DNA of 64,000 nt, from contig OX422213.1 in assembly GCA_949130495.1 (NCBI GenBank), positions 535,789,467-535,853,466 on the forward strand. The letters run 5' to 3'. A program made the position numbers and the translations under genes. The DNA comes from Sambucus nigra (Eukaryota; Streptophyta; Magnoliopsida; Dipsacales; Adoxaceae). Every line of letters starts with the position of its first letter. Within the stretch, counting starts at the first letter, position 1. Below the pieces are notes generated by a model. It did not search any database, was not told the DNA's origin, and saw nothing but the letters and a program-made list of their open reading frames with translations. Shown piece after piece: positions 49,140 to 61,542 of the stretch.

Positions 49140-52031
49140 TCTTGCCCTCTAACGCCATATTTTTAAGCCTAGGTCTAGAAATAGGAAAATTATCATCATT
49201 TTCTCAAATCGGGTGTCCCGCGGCTGCGAGGTCAGTTCCTATAAGTTACATTGGTCCCGTGGGAGGGTTTCGTTCCACCCACGGGACGTTATAGGGTTGT
49301 TTCCAGTTTTCATCCTCTAACGCCATGTTTTTAAGCCTAAGTCAAGAAATATGCAAATAACCGTCGTATTCTCAAACCGGGAGTCCCGCGGCTACGGGGT
49401 CAGTTCCTACGAGTAACATTGGTCCCGTGGGAGGTGTTGATGCCACCCACGAGGCCGTTCGTGGGCTGTTTTGAGTTTTCACCCTCTAAGGCCATGTTTT
49501 TAAACCTAAGTCTAGAAATATGCAAATGACCGTCGTATTCTCAAACCGGGAGTCCTGCGGATGTGGGGTCAGTTCCTACGAGTTACATTGGTCCCGTGGG
49601 AGGTGTTATTGCCACCCAGCGGGACGTTAGAGGGCTGTTTGGAGTCTTCACCCTCTAACGCCATGTTTTCATTCATAAGTCTAGAAATATGCAAATTATC
49701 ATCGTATTCTCAAATCGGGAGTCTAGCAGCTGCGCGGTCAGTTCCTAGGAGTTACATTGGTCCCGTGGGAGGTATTGGTGCCACCCACAGGGCCGTTCAG
49801 GTGCTGTTTCGAGTTTTCACCCTCTAACGTCATGTTTTTATGCCTAAGTCAAGATATATACAAATTGAAATCATACTCTCAAATCGGGAAACCCGCGGCT
49901 GCGGGGTCAGTTCCTACGAGTTACATTGGTCCCGTGGGAGGTGTTGGCGCCACCCCCGGGGCCGTTCGGGGGTTGTTTTGAGTTTTCACCCTCTAACGCC
50001 ATGTTTTGCTTAAGTCTAGAAATATGCAAATTATCGTCGTTTTCTCAAATCGGGTGTCCCGCGGCTGCGGGTCAGTTCCTACGATTTACATTGGTCCCGT
50101 GGGAGGTGTTGGTGCCAGCCACGGGGATGTTTGGGGACTGTTTCAAGTTCTCACCCGCTACCGCCATGTTTTTAAGCCTAAGTCTAGAAATATGCAAATT
50201 ACCATCGTATTCTCAAACCGGGAGTCCCGCGGATGTGGGGTTAGTTCTCACGAGTTACATTGGTTCTGTGGGAGGTGTTGGTGCCACCCAACCTAAGTCT
50301 AGAAATATCCAAATTACCATCATATTCTCAAGCCGAAAGACCCGCGGTTGCGGGGTCAGTTCCTACGACTTACATTTGTCTCGTGGGAGATGTTGGTGCC
50401 ACCCACGGGGCCGTGCGGGGGCTGTTTCGAGTTTTCAGCCTCTAACGCCATGTTTTGTTTAAGTCTAGAAATATGGAAATTACCTTCGCATTCTCAAATC
50501 GGGAGTCCCTCAGTGGGTTCAGTTCCTACGAGTTACGTTGGTCCCGTGGAAGGTGTTGGTACAACCCACGGGGACTGTTTCGAGTTCTCGCCCTCTAACG
50601 CCATGTTTTTAAGCCTAGGTCTAGAAATAGGCAAATTATCATCATTTTCTCAAATCGGGTGTCCCGCGGCTGCGAGGTCAGTTCCTATAAGTTACATTGG
50701 TCCCGTGGGAGGGTTTCGTTCCACCCACGGGACGTTATAGGGTTGTTTCCAGTTTTCATCCTCTAACGCCATGTTTTTAAGCCTAAGTCAAGAAATATGC
50801 AAATAACCGTCGTATTCTCAAACCGGGAGTCCCGCGGCTGCGGGGTCAGCTCCTACGAGTAACATTGGTCCCGTGGGAGGCGTTGATGCCACCCACGAGG
50901 CCGTTCATGGGCTGTTTTGAGTTTTCACCCTCTAAGGCCATGTTTTTAAACCTAAGTCTAGAAATATGCAAATGACCGTCGTATTCTCAAACCGGGAGTC
51001 CTGCGGATGTGGGGTCAGTTCCTACGAGTTACATTGGTCCCGTGGGAGGTGTTATTGCCACCCAGCGGGACGTTAGAGGGCTGTTTGGAGTCTTCACCCT
51101 CTAACGCCATGTTTTCATTCATAAGTCTAGAAATATGCAAATTATCATTGTCTTCTCAAACCGGGAGTCTAGCAGCTGCGCGGTCAGTTCCTAGGAGTTA
51201 CATTGGTCCCGTGGGAGGTATTGGTGCCACCCACAGGGCCGTTCAGGTGCTGTTTCGAGTTTTCACCCTCTAACGTCATGTTTTTATGCCTAAGTCAAGA
51301 AATATACAAATTGAAATCATACTCTCAAATCGGGAGACCCGCGGCTGCGGGGTCAGTTCCTACGAGTTACATTGGTCCCGTGGGAGGTGTTGGCGCCACC
51401 CACGGGGCCGTTCGGGGGTTGTTTTGAGTTTTCACCCTCTAACGCCATGTTTTGCTTAAGTCTAGAAATATGCAAATTATCGTCGTTTTCTCAAATCGGG
51501 TGTCCCGCGGCTGCAGGTCAGTTCCTACGATTTACATTGGTCCCGTGGGAGGTGTTGGTGCCAGCCACGGGGATGTTTGGGGACTGTTTCAAGTTCTCAC
51601 CCACTACCGCCATGTTTTTAAGCCTAAGTCTAGAAATATGCAAATTACCATCGTATTCTCAAACCGGGAGTCCCGCGGATGTGGGGTTAGTTCTCACGAG
51701 TTACATTGGTTCTGTGGGAGGTGTTGGTGCCACCCAACCTAAGTCTAGAAATATCCAAATTACCATCATATTCTCAAGCCGAAAGACCCGCGGTTGCGGG
51801 GTCAGTTCCTACGAGTTACATTTGTCTCGTGGGAGATGTTGGTGCCACCCACGGGGCCGTGCGGGGGCTGTTTCGAGTTTTCAGCATCTAACGCCATGTT
51901 TTGCTTAAGTCTAGAAATATGGAAATTACCTTCGCATTCTCAAATCGGGAGTCCCTCAGTGGGTTCAGTTCCTACGAGTTACGTTGGTCCCGTGGAAGGT
52001 GTTGGTACCATCCACGGGGACTGTTTCGAGT
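49140..52031. repeat. 1,446-bp higher-order repeat, two tandem copies
   Basis: Matching variants lie 1,446 bp apart: 49,561/51,007 (GCGGATGTGGGGTCAG), 49,757/51,203, 49,926/51,372 and 50,260/51,706. So do TTTCATTCATAAGTC and GGAAATTACCTTCGCATTCT. It is a shortened derivative of the 1,907-bp unit that has lost the TCTATAAATA-tagged monomer and one short monomer. Two of these plus one ~1,910-bp unit make up the 4,802 bp between tags at 48,847 and 53,649. Outer edges are approximate. Confidence 0.82.
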
Positions 52032-54700
52032 TCTCGCCCTTTAACGCCATGTTTTTAAGCCTAGGTCTAGAAATAGGCAAATTATCATCATTTTCTCAAA
52101 TCGGGTGTCCCGCGGCTGCGAGGTCAGTTCCTATAAGTTACATTGGTCCCGTGGGAGGGGTTCGTGCCACCCACGGTGACGTTAGAGGGTTGTTTCCAGT
52201 TTTCATCCTCTAACGCCATGTTTTTAAGCCTAAGTCAAGAAATAAGCAAATAACCGTCGTATTCTCAAACCGAGAGTCCCGCGGCTGCGGGGTCAGTTCC
52301 TATGAGTAATATTGGTCCCGTGGGAGGCGTTGATGCCACCCAAGAGGCCGTTCGTGGGCTGTTTTGAGTTTTCACCCTCTAACGCCATGTTTTTAAACCT
52401 AAGTCTAGAAATATGCAAATGACCATCGTATTCTCAAACCGAGAGTCCTGCGGATGTGGGGTCAATTCCTACGAGTTACATTGGTCCCGTGGGAGGTGAT
52501 ATTGCCACCCAGGGGGACGTTAGAGGGCTGTTTCGAGTCTTCACCCTCTAACGCCATGTTTTCAATCATAAGTCTAGAAATATGCAAATTATCATCGTAT
52601 TCTCAAACCGGGAGTCTCGCGGCTGCGGGGTCAGTTCCTAGGAGTTACATTGGTCCCTTGGGAGGTATTGGTGCCACCCACAGGGCCGTTCAGGTGCTGT
52701 TTCGAGTTTTCACCCTCTAACGTCATGTTTTTATTCCTAAGTCTAGAAATATAGAAATTGAAATCGTACTCTCAAATCGAGAGACCCGCGGCTGTGGGGT
52801 CAGTTCCTACGAGTTACATTGGTCCCGTAGGAGGTGTTGGCGCCACCCACGGGGCCGTTCGGGGGTTGTTTTGAGTTTTCACCCTCTAACGCCATGTTTT
52901 GCTTAAGTGTAGAAATATGCAAATTATCGTCGTTTTCTCAAATCGGGTGTCCCGCGGCTGCGGGTCAGTTCCTACGATTTACATTGGTCCCGTGGTAGGT
53001 GTTGGTGCCACCCACGGGGATGTTTGGGGACTGTTTCGAGTTCTCACCCACTACCGCCATGTTTTTAAGCCTAAGTCTAAAAATATGCAAATTACCGTCG
53101 TATTCTCAAATCGGGAGTCCCGCGGCTTCGGGGTCAGTTCGTACGAGTTACATTGGTCCCGTGGGAGGCGTTGGTTCCACCCAACCTAAGTCTAGAAATA
53201 TCCAAATTACCATCATATTCTCAAGCCGAAAGACCCGCGGTTGCAGGGTCAGTTCCTACGAGTTACATTTGTCCCGTGGGAGGTGTTGGTGCCACCCACG
53301 GGGCCGTGCGGGGGCTTATTCCAGTTTTCACCCTCTAACGCCCTGTTTTTATGCCCAAGTCTAGAAATATGCATATTACCGTCGTATTCTCAAACCGGGA
53401 GTCCCGCGGCTACGGGGTCAGTTCGTACGATTTACATTGGTCCCGTGGGAGGTGTTGGTGCCACCCAACCTAAGTCTAGAAATATGCAAATTTCCATCAT
53501 ATTCTCAAAGCGAAAGACCCGCGGCTGCGGGGTCAGTTCCTACGAGTTACATTGGTCCCGTGGGAGGTGTTGGTGCCACCCACGGGGCCGTTCAGGTGCT
53601 ATTTTGAGTTTTCACCCTCTAATGTCACATTTTTAAGCCTAAGTCTATAAATATACAAATTGAAGTCGTACTCTCAAATCGGGAGACCCTCAGTGGGTTC
53701 AGTTCCTACGAGTTACGTTGGTCCCGTGGAAGGTGTTGGTGCCACCCACGGGAACTTTCAGGGAGTGTTTCGAGTTCTCGCCCTCTAACGCCATGTTTTT
53801 AAGCCTAGGTCCAGAAATAGGCAAATTATCATCATTTACTCAAATCGGGTGTCCCGCGGCTGCGAGGTCAGTTCCTATAAGTTACATTGGTCCCGTGGGA
53901 GAGGTTCGTTCCACCCACGGGGACGTTAGAGGGTTTTTTTTCCAGTTTTCATCCTCTAACGCCAAGTTTTTAAGCCTAATTCAAGAAATATGCAAATAAA
54001 CGTCGTATTCTTAAACCGGGAGTCCCGTGGCTGCGGGGTCAGTTCCTACGAGTAATATTGGTCCCGTGGGAGGCGTTGATGCCACCCACGAGGCCGTTCG
54101 TGGGCTGTTTTGAGTTTTCACCCTCTAACGCCATGCTTTTAAACCTAAGTCTAGAAATATGCCAATGATCGTCGTATTCTCAAACCGGGAGTCCTGCGGA
54201 TGTGGGGTCTGTTACTACGAGTTACATTGGTCCCGTGGGAGGTGTTATTGCCACCCAGGGGGACGTTAGAGGGCTGTTTCGAGTCTTCACCGTCTAACGC
54301 CATGTTTTTAATCATAAGTCTAGAAATATGCAAATTATCATCGTATTCTCGAACCGGGAGTCTCGCGGCTGCGGGGTAAGTTCCTAGGAGTTACATTGGT
54401 CCCGTGGGAGGTATTGGAGCCACCCACGGGGCCGTTCAGGTGCTGTTTCGAGTTTTTGCCCTCTAACGTCATGTTTTTATGCCTAAGTCTAGAAATATAC
54501 AAATTGAAATCGTACTCTCAAATCGGGAGACCCGCGGCTGCGGGGTCAGTTCCTACGAGTTACGTTGGTCCCGTGGGAGGTGTTGGCGCCACCCACGGGG
54601 CCTTCGGGCTTTGTTTTGAGTTTTCACCCTCTAACGCCATGTTTTGCTTAAGTCTAGAAATATGCAAATAATCGTCGTTTTCTCAAATCGGGTGTCCCCC
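52032..54700. repeat. Block C continuation and right boundary
   Basis: This is a further unit of the 1,907-bp type (TTTTCAATCATAAGTC at 52,560, TCTATAAATA tag at 53,649, shortened core CCCTCAGTGGG near 53,687). Around 54,600-54,760 the order of variants breaks down: GGGCCTTCGGGCTTTG and then a short monomer with GTGCCCCCAGCCTAAG. Block D variants follow. Confidence 0.7.
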
Positions 54701-55484
54701 GGCTGCGGGTCAGTTCCTATGATTTACATTGGTCCCGTGGGAGGTGTTGGTGCCCCCAGCCTAAGTCTAGAAATATGCAAGTTACAATCATACACTCAAA
54801 CCGAAAGACCCGCGACTGCGGGGTCAGTTCCTACGAGTCACATTGGTCCCGTGGGAGGTGTTGGTGCCACCCACGGGGCCGTTCGAGGGCTGTTTCAAGT
54901 TTTCACTCTCTAACGCCATGTTTTTAAGCCTAAGTCTAGAAATATGCAAATTACCGTCTTATTCTCAAACCGAGAGTCCCGTGGCTGCGGGGTCAGTTCC
55001 TATTAGTTACATTGCTCCCGTGGGAGGTGTTGGTGCCACCCGCGGGGCCGTTAAAGGGCTATTTCGAGTTATCACCCTCAAAAGCCATGTTTTTAAGCCT
55101 AAGTCTAGATATATGCAAATTACCATCGAATTCTCAAACTGGGAGTCCCGCGGCTACGGGGTCCGTACCTATGAGTTACATTGGTCCCGTGGGAGGTGTT
55201 GGTGCCACCCACGGTGCCGTTAGAGGGATGTTTCGAGTTTTCACCCTATAACGCCATCTTTTTAAGCCTAAGTCTATAAATATGTAAATTACCGTCGTAT
55301 TCTCAAATTCGGGAGTCCCGTGGCTGCGGGGCAGTTCCTACGAGTTACATTGGTCCCGTGGGAGGTATTGGTGCCACCGACGGGGCCCTTCAGGGGCTGT
55401 TTCGTGATTTCACCCTCTAATGTCATGTTTTTAAGCCTCAGTTTAGAAATATACAAATTGAAGTTGTACTCTCAAATCGGGAGA

Positions 55485-55498
55485 CCCGCGGCTGCGGG
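55485..55498. other. Inverted repeat (first dyad) in a monomer, type example
   Basis: CCCGC and GCGGG flank a GGCT loop. Where the monomer reads GAGACCCGC the stem can extend to GACC/GGGTC with one bulged base. The dyad contains the SacII site CCGCGG. It is weakened in many monomers by C/T or G/A changes, and removed in the CCCTCAGTGGG variant of block C. Confidence 0.75.
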
Positions 55499-56253
55499 GT
55501 CAGTTCCTACGAGTTACATTGGTCCCGTGGGAGGTGTTGGTGCCACCCACGAGGCCGTTCGGGGGCTGTTTCAAGTTTTCACCCTCTAACGCCATGTTTT
55601 GCTTAAGTCTAGAAATATGCAAACTACCTTCGTATTCTCAAACCGGGAGTCCCTCGGCTGCGGTGTCATTTCCTACGAGTTCATTGGTCCCGTGCGAGGT
55701 GTTGGTGCCACCGACGGGGACGTCTGGGGACTGTTTCGAGTTCTCACCCTCTGACTCCATGTTTTTAAGCCTAAGTCTAGAAATATGAAAATTACCGTCA
55801 TATTCTCAAACCGGGAGTCCCATGGCTGCGGGGTCAGTTCGTACGAGTTACATTGGTCCCGTGGGAGGTGTTGGTGCCACGTATCCTATGTCTAGAAATA
55901 TCCAAATTACCATCATATTCTCAAGATGAAATACCCGCGGCTGCGGGGTTAGTTCCTGCGAGTTACATTGGTCCCGTAGGAGGTGTTGGTGGCACCCACG
56001 GGACTGTTCGGGGGATGTTTCGAGTTTTCACCCTCTAACGCCATGTTTTTAAGCTTAAGTCTAAAAATATGCAAATTACCGTCGTATTCTTAAACTGGGA
56101 GTCCCAAGGCTACGGGGTCAGTTCGTACGAGTTACATTGGTCCCGTGGGAGGTGTTGGTGCCACCCAACCTAAGTCTAGAAATATGCAAATTATCATCGT
56201 ATTCTCAAACCGGGAGTCCCGTGGCTGCGGGGTCAGTTCCTACAAGTTACATT

Positions 56254-56289
56254 GGTCCCGTGGGAGGTGTTGGTGCCACCCACGGGGCC
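56254..56289. other. Inverted repeat (second dyad) in a monomer, type example
   Basis: CCCGTGGG (56,257-56,264) and CCCACGGG (56,279-56,286) are perfect inverted repeats around a 14-nt loop. Flanking GG and CC, with one T.G mismatch, extend the stem to 11 positions. The element is present in most full monomers and loses its right arm in every 115-bp monomer. Confidence 0.85.
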
Positions 56290-58728
56290 GTTCGGGGGCT
56301 GTTTCGAGTTTTCACTCTCTAATGCCATGTTTTTAAGCCTAAGTCTAGAAATATGCAAATTACCGTCGTATTCTCAAACCGGGAGTCCCACGGCTACGGG
56401 GTTAGTTCCTATGAGTTACATTGATCCCGTGGGAGGTGTAGGTGCCACCCACGGGGCCGTTAGAGGATTGTTTCGAGTTTTCACCCTCTAACGCCAAGTT
56501 TTTAATCCTAAGTCCAGAAATATGCATTTTACCATCGTATTCTAAAACCGGGAGTCCCGCGGCTGTGGGGTCAGTTCCTATGAGTTACATTTTTCCCGTG
56601 GGAGGTGTTGGTGCCACCCACGGGGCCGTTAGAGGGCTGTTTCGAGTTTTCACCAACTAACGCCATGTTTTTAAGCCTTAGTCCAGTTATATGCAATTAC
56701 CATCATATTCTCAAACTGGGAGCCCCGCGGCTGCGGGGTCAGTTCCTACGTGTTACATTGGTCTCGTGGGAGGTGTTGGTGCCACCCACAGGGTCGTTAG
56801 AGGGTTGTTTCGAGTTTTCAGTCTCTAACGCCACATTTTTAAGCCTAAGTCTAGAAATATGCAAATTACCGTCGTATTCTCAAACTGGGAGTCCCGTGGC
56901 TGTGGGGTCAGTTCCTAGGAGTTACATTGGTCCCGTGGGAGGTATTGGTGCCACCCACGGGGCCGTTCAGGGGCTGTTTCGAGTTTTCGCCCTCTAACGT
57001 CTTGTTTTTATGCCTAACTCTAGAAATATACAAATTGAAGTCGTACTCTCAAATTGGGAGACCCGCGGTTGCGGGCTGAGTTCCTACGAGTTACATTAGT
57101 CCCGTGGGAGGTGTTGGCGCAACCCACGGGGCCGTTCGGGGGTTGTTTTGAGTTTTCACCCTCTAACGCCATGTTTTGCTTAAGTCTAGAAATATGCAAA
57201 TTATCGTTGTTTTCTCAAATTGGGTGTCCCGCGGCTGCGGATCAGTTCCTACGAGTTACATTGGTCCCGTGGGAGGTGTTGGTACCACCTACGGGGATGT
57301 TTGGGGACTGTTTTGAGTTCTCACCCACTAACACCATGTTTTTAAGCCTAAGTCTAGAAATATGCAAATTACCGTGGTATTCTCAAACCGGGAGTCCCGC
57401 GGCTGCGGGGTCAGTTCGTACGAGTTACATTGGTCCCGTGGGAGGTGTTGGTTCCACCCAACCTAAGTTTAAAAATATCAAAATTACCATCATATTCTCA
57501 AGCCGAAAGACCCGCGGCTGCGGGGTCAGTTCCTACGAGTTACATTGGTCACGTGGGAGGTGTTGGTGCCACCCACGAAGCCGTTCGGGGGCTGTTTCGA
57601 GTTTTCAACCTCTAACGCCATGTTTTTAAGCCTAAGTCTAGAAATATGCAAATTACCGTCGTATTCTCAAATCGGGAGTCCCGCGGCTACGGGGTCAGTT
57701 CGTAAGAGTTATATTTGTCCCGTGGGAGGTGTTGGTGCCACCCAGCCTAAGTCTAGAAATATGCAAATTACCATCATTTTCTCAAACCGAAAGACCCGCG
57801 GCTGCGGGGTCAGTTCCTACGAGTTACATTGGTCCCGTGGGAGGTGCTGGCGCCACCCACGGGGCCGTTCGGAGGTTGTTACGAGTTTTCACCCTCTAAC
57901 GCCATGTTTTTAAGCCTAAGTCCAGAAATATGCAAATTACCGTCGTATTCTTAAACCGGGAGTCCCAAGGCTACGGGGTCAGTTCGTACGAGTTACATTG
58001 GTCCCGTGGGAGGTGTTGGTGCCACCCAGCCTAAGTCTAGAAATATGCAAATTATCATCGTATTCTGAAACCGAGAGTCCCGTGGCTGCGGGGTCTATTC
58101 CTACGAGTTACATTTGTCCCGTGGGAGGTGTTGGTGCCACCCACGGGGCCGTTCGGGCGCTGTTTCGAGTTTTCACTCTCTAATGCCATGTTTGAAGCCT
58201 AAGTCTAGAAATGTTAAAATTACCGTCGTATTCTCAAACCGAATGTCCCACGGCTATGGGGTCAGTGCCTATGAGTTACATTGGTCCCGTGGGAGGTGTA
58301 AGTGCCACCCACGGGGCCGTTAGAGGGCTGTTTCGAGTTTTCACCCTCTAACGCCATGTTTTTAATCCTAAGTCCAGAAATATGCATTTTATCATCGTAT
58401 TCGAAAACCGAGAGTCCCGCGGCTGCGGGGTCAGTTCCTAAGAGTTACATTTTTCCCGTGGGAGGTGTTGGTGCCAACCACGGGGCCGTTAGAGGGCTGT
58501 TTCGAGTTTTCACCATCTAACGCCATGTTTTTAAGCCTTAGTCCAGTTATATGCAAATTACCATCATATTCTCAAATTGGGAATCCCGCGGCTGCGGGGT
58601 CAGTTCCTATGAGTAACATTGGTCCCGCGGGAGGTGTTGGTGCCACCCACGGGGCCGTTAGAGGGCTGTTTCGAGTTTTCACTCTCTAACGCCATATTTT
58701 TAAGCCTAAGTCTAGAAATATGCAAATT

Positions 58729-59060
58729 GAAGTCGTACTCTCGAATCGGGAGACCCGTGGCTGTGGGGTCAGTTCCTATGAGTTACATTGGTCCTGTGGG
58801 AGGTGTTGGTGCCACCCGCGGGGCCGTTAGAGGGCTATTTCGAGTTTTCACCCTCTAAAGCCATGTTATTAAGCCTGAGTCTAGAAATATACAAATTACC
58901 ATCGTATTCTCAAACCGGGAGTCCCGTGGATGTGGGGTTAGTTCCTACGAGTTACATTGGTCCCGTGGGAGGTGTTGGTGCCACCTACGGGGCCGTTAGA
59001 GGGCTGTTTTGAGTTTTCACCCTCTAACGCCATGTTTTAAAGCCTAAGTCTAGAAATATA
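58729..59060. repeat. Two-monomer module with a distant near-copy (right member)
   Basis: It aligns without gaps to 22,038-22,369, 36,691 bp away and on the other side of the LTR. I count four differences in 332 bp, all C/T. Its neighbours on both sides differ from those of the left member. Confidence 0.9.
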
Positions 59061-60435
59061 AAAATTACCGTCGTATTCTCAAACCGGGAGTCCCGCGGCT
59101 ACGGGGTCAGTTCGTACGAGTTACATTGGTCCCGTGGGAGGTGTTGGTGCCACCCAACATAAGTCTAGAAATATGCAAATTACCATCATATTCTCAAACC
59201 GAAAGACCCGCGACTGCGGGGTCAGTTCCTACGAGTTACATCGGTCCCGTGGGATGTGTTGGCGCCACCCACGGGGCCATTCGGGGGATGTTTCGAGTTC
59301 TCACCCTCTAACGCCATGTTTTGCTTAAGTCCAGAAATGTGCAGATTATCGTTGTATTCTCAAATCGGGAGTACCGCGGCTGCGGGGTGAGTTCCTACGA
59401 GTTACATTGGTCCCGTGGGAGGTGTTGGTGCCACCCGCGGGGCCGTTTGAGGGCTATTTCGAGTTTTCACCCTCTAAAGCCATGTTTTTAAGCCTAAGTC
59501 TAGATATATTCAAATTACCATCTTATTCTCAAACCGGGAGTCCCGTGGGTGCGGGGTCCATTCCTACGTGTTACATTGGTCCCGTGGGAGGTGTTGGTGC
59601 CACCCACGGGGCCGTCAGAGGTCTGTTTCGAGTTTTCACTCTCTAACGCCATATTTTTAAGCCTAAGTCTAGAAAAATGAAAATTATCATCGTATTCTCA
59701 AACTGGGAGTCCCGTGGCTGCGGGGTTAGTTCCTAGGAGTTACATTGGTCCCGTGGGAGGTATTGGTGCCGCCCACGGGGCCGTTCAGGGGCTGTTTCGA
59801 GTTTTCACCCTTTAACGTCATGTTTTTATGCCTAAGTCTAGAAATATACAAATTGAAGTCGTACTCTCAAATTGGGAGACCCGCGGTTGCGGGGTGAGTT
59901 CCTACGAGTTACATTGGTCCCGTGGGAGGTGTTGGCGCCACCCACGGGGCCATTCGGGGTTGTTTTGAGTTTTCACCCTCTAACGCCATGTTTTGCTTAA
60001 GTCTAAAAATATGCAAATTATCGTCGTTTTCTCAAATCGGGTGTCCCGTGGCAGCGGGTCAGTTCCTACGAGTTACATTGGTCCCATGGGAGGTGTTGGT
60101 GCCACCCACGGGGATGTTTGGGGACTGTTTCGAGTTCTCACCTACTAACGCCATGTTTTTAAGCCTAAGTCTAGAAATATGCAAATTACCCTCGTATTCT
60201 CAAACCGGGAGTCCCGCGGCTGCGGTGTCAGTTCGTACGAGTTACATTGGTCCCGTGGGAGGTGTTGATGCCACCCAACCTAAGTTTAGAAGTATCCAAA
60301 TTACCATCATATTCTCAAGCCGAAAGACCCGTGGCTGCGGGGTCGGTTCCTACGAGTTACATTGGTCCCGTGGGAGGTGTTGGTGCCACCCACGGGGCCA
60401 TTCGGTGGTTGTTTCGAGTTTTCACCCTCTAACGC

Positions 60436-61542
60436 CATGTTTTTAAGCCTAAGTCTAGAAATATGCAAATTACCGTCGTATTCTCAAACCGGGAGTCCCG
60501 CGGCTATGGGGTCAATTCGTACGAGTTACATTGGTCCCGTGGGAGGTGTTGGTGCCACCCAGCCTAAGTCTGGAAATATGCAAATTACCATCATATTCTC
60601 AAACCGAAAGACCTGCGGCTGCGGGGTCAGTTCCTACGTGTTACATTGGTCCCGTGGGAGGTGTTGGCGCCACCCACGGGGCCGTTCGGGGGATGTTTTG
60701 AGTTTTCACCCACTAACGCCATGTTTTGCTTAAGTCCAGAAATGTGCAGATTATCATTGTATTCTCAAATCGGGAGTGCCGCGGCTACGGGGTGAGTTCC
60801 TACGAGTTACATTGGTCCCGCGGGAGCTGTTGGTGCCACCCACGGGGCCGTTACTTTTCACCCTCTAAAGCCATGTTTTTAAGCCTAAGTCTAGATATAT
60901 GCAAATTACCATCTTATTCTCAAACCGGGAGTCCCGCGGCTGCGGGGTCCGTTCCTATGAGTTACATTGGTCCCGTGGGAGGTGTTGGTGCCACCCACAG
61001 GGCCGTTAGAGGGATGTTTCGAGTTTTCACCCTATAACGCCATCTTTTTAAGCCTAAGTCTAGAAATATGTAAATTACCATCGTATTCTCAAATTCGGGA
61101 GTCCCGCGGATGTGGGGCAGTTCCTACGAGTTACATTGGTCCCGTGGGAGGTATTGGTGCCACCCACGGGGCCGTTCAGGGGCTGTTTCGTGTTTTCACC
61201 CTCTAATGTCATGTTTTTATGCCTCAGTTTAGAAATATACAAATTGAAGTTGTACTCTCAAATCGGGAGACCCGCGGCTGCGGGGTCAGTTCCTACGAGT
61301 TACATTGGTCCCGTGGGAGGTGTTGGCGCCACCCACGAGGCCGTTCGGGGCTGCTTCAAGTTTTCACCCTCTAACGCCATGTTTTGCTTAAGTCTAGAAA
61401 TAAGCAAACTACCTTCGTATTTTCAAACCAGGAGTCCCTCGGCTGCGGTGTCATTTCCTACGAGTTCATTGGTCCCGTACGAGGTGTTGGTGCCACTGAC
61501 AGGGACGTCTGGGGACTGTTTCGAGTTCTCACCCTCTGACGA
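60436..61542. repeat. 1,107-bp tandem duplication, copy 1
   Basis: It spans CATGTTTTTAAG to the next equivalent point. It contains one 115-bp monomer (junction at 60,561), one monomer with ~26 bp missing (GGGGCCGTTACTTTTCACCC) and one with a G-to-GCAG core shortening (TGTGGGGCAG). It is followed directly by copy 2. Confidence 0.93.

Larger units (their letters stand above)
55080..57107. repeat. Long-offset duplication, left copy (offset 6,892 bp)
   Basis: Monomer variants match those at 61,972-64,000 at a constant offset: 55,519/62,411, 55,853/62,745, 56,145/63,037 and 56,605/63,497, then 6,893 after a 1-bp indel. Shared rare features include GTTTTAAGCCTTAGTCCAGTT near 56,670/63,562 and GCGGGCTGAGTTCC near 57,072/63,965. 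The right copy runs off the window. Confidence 0.85.
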
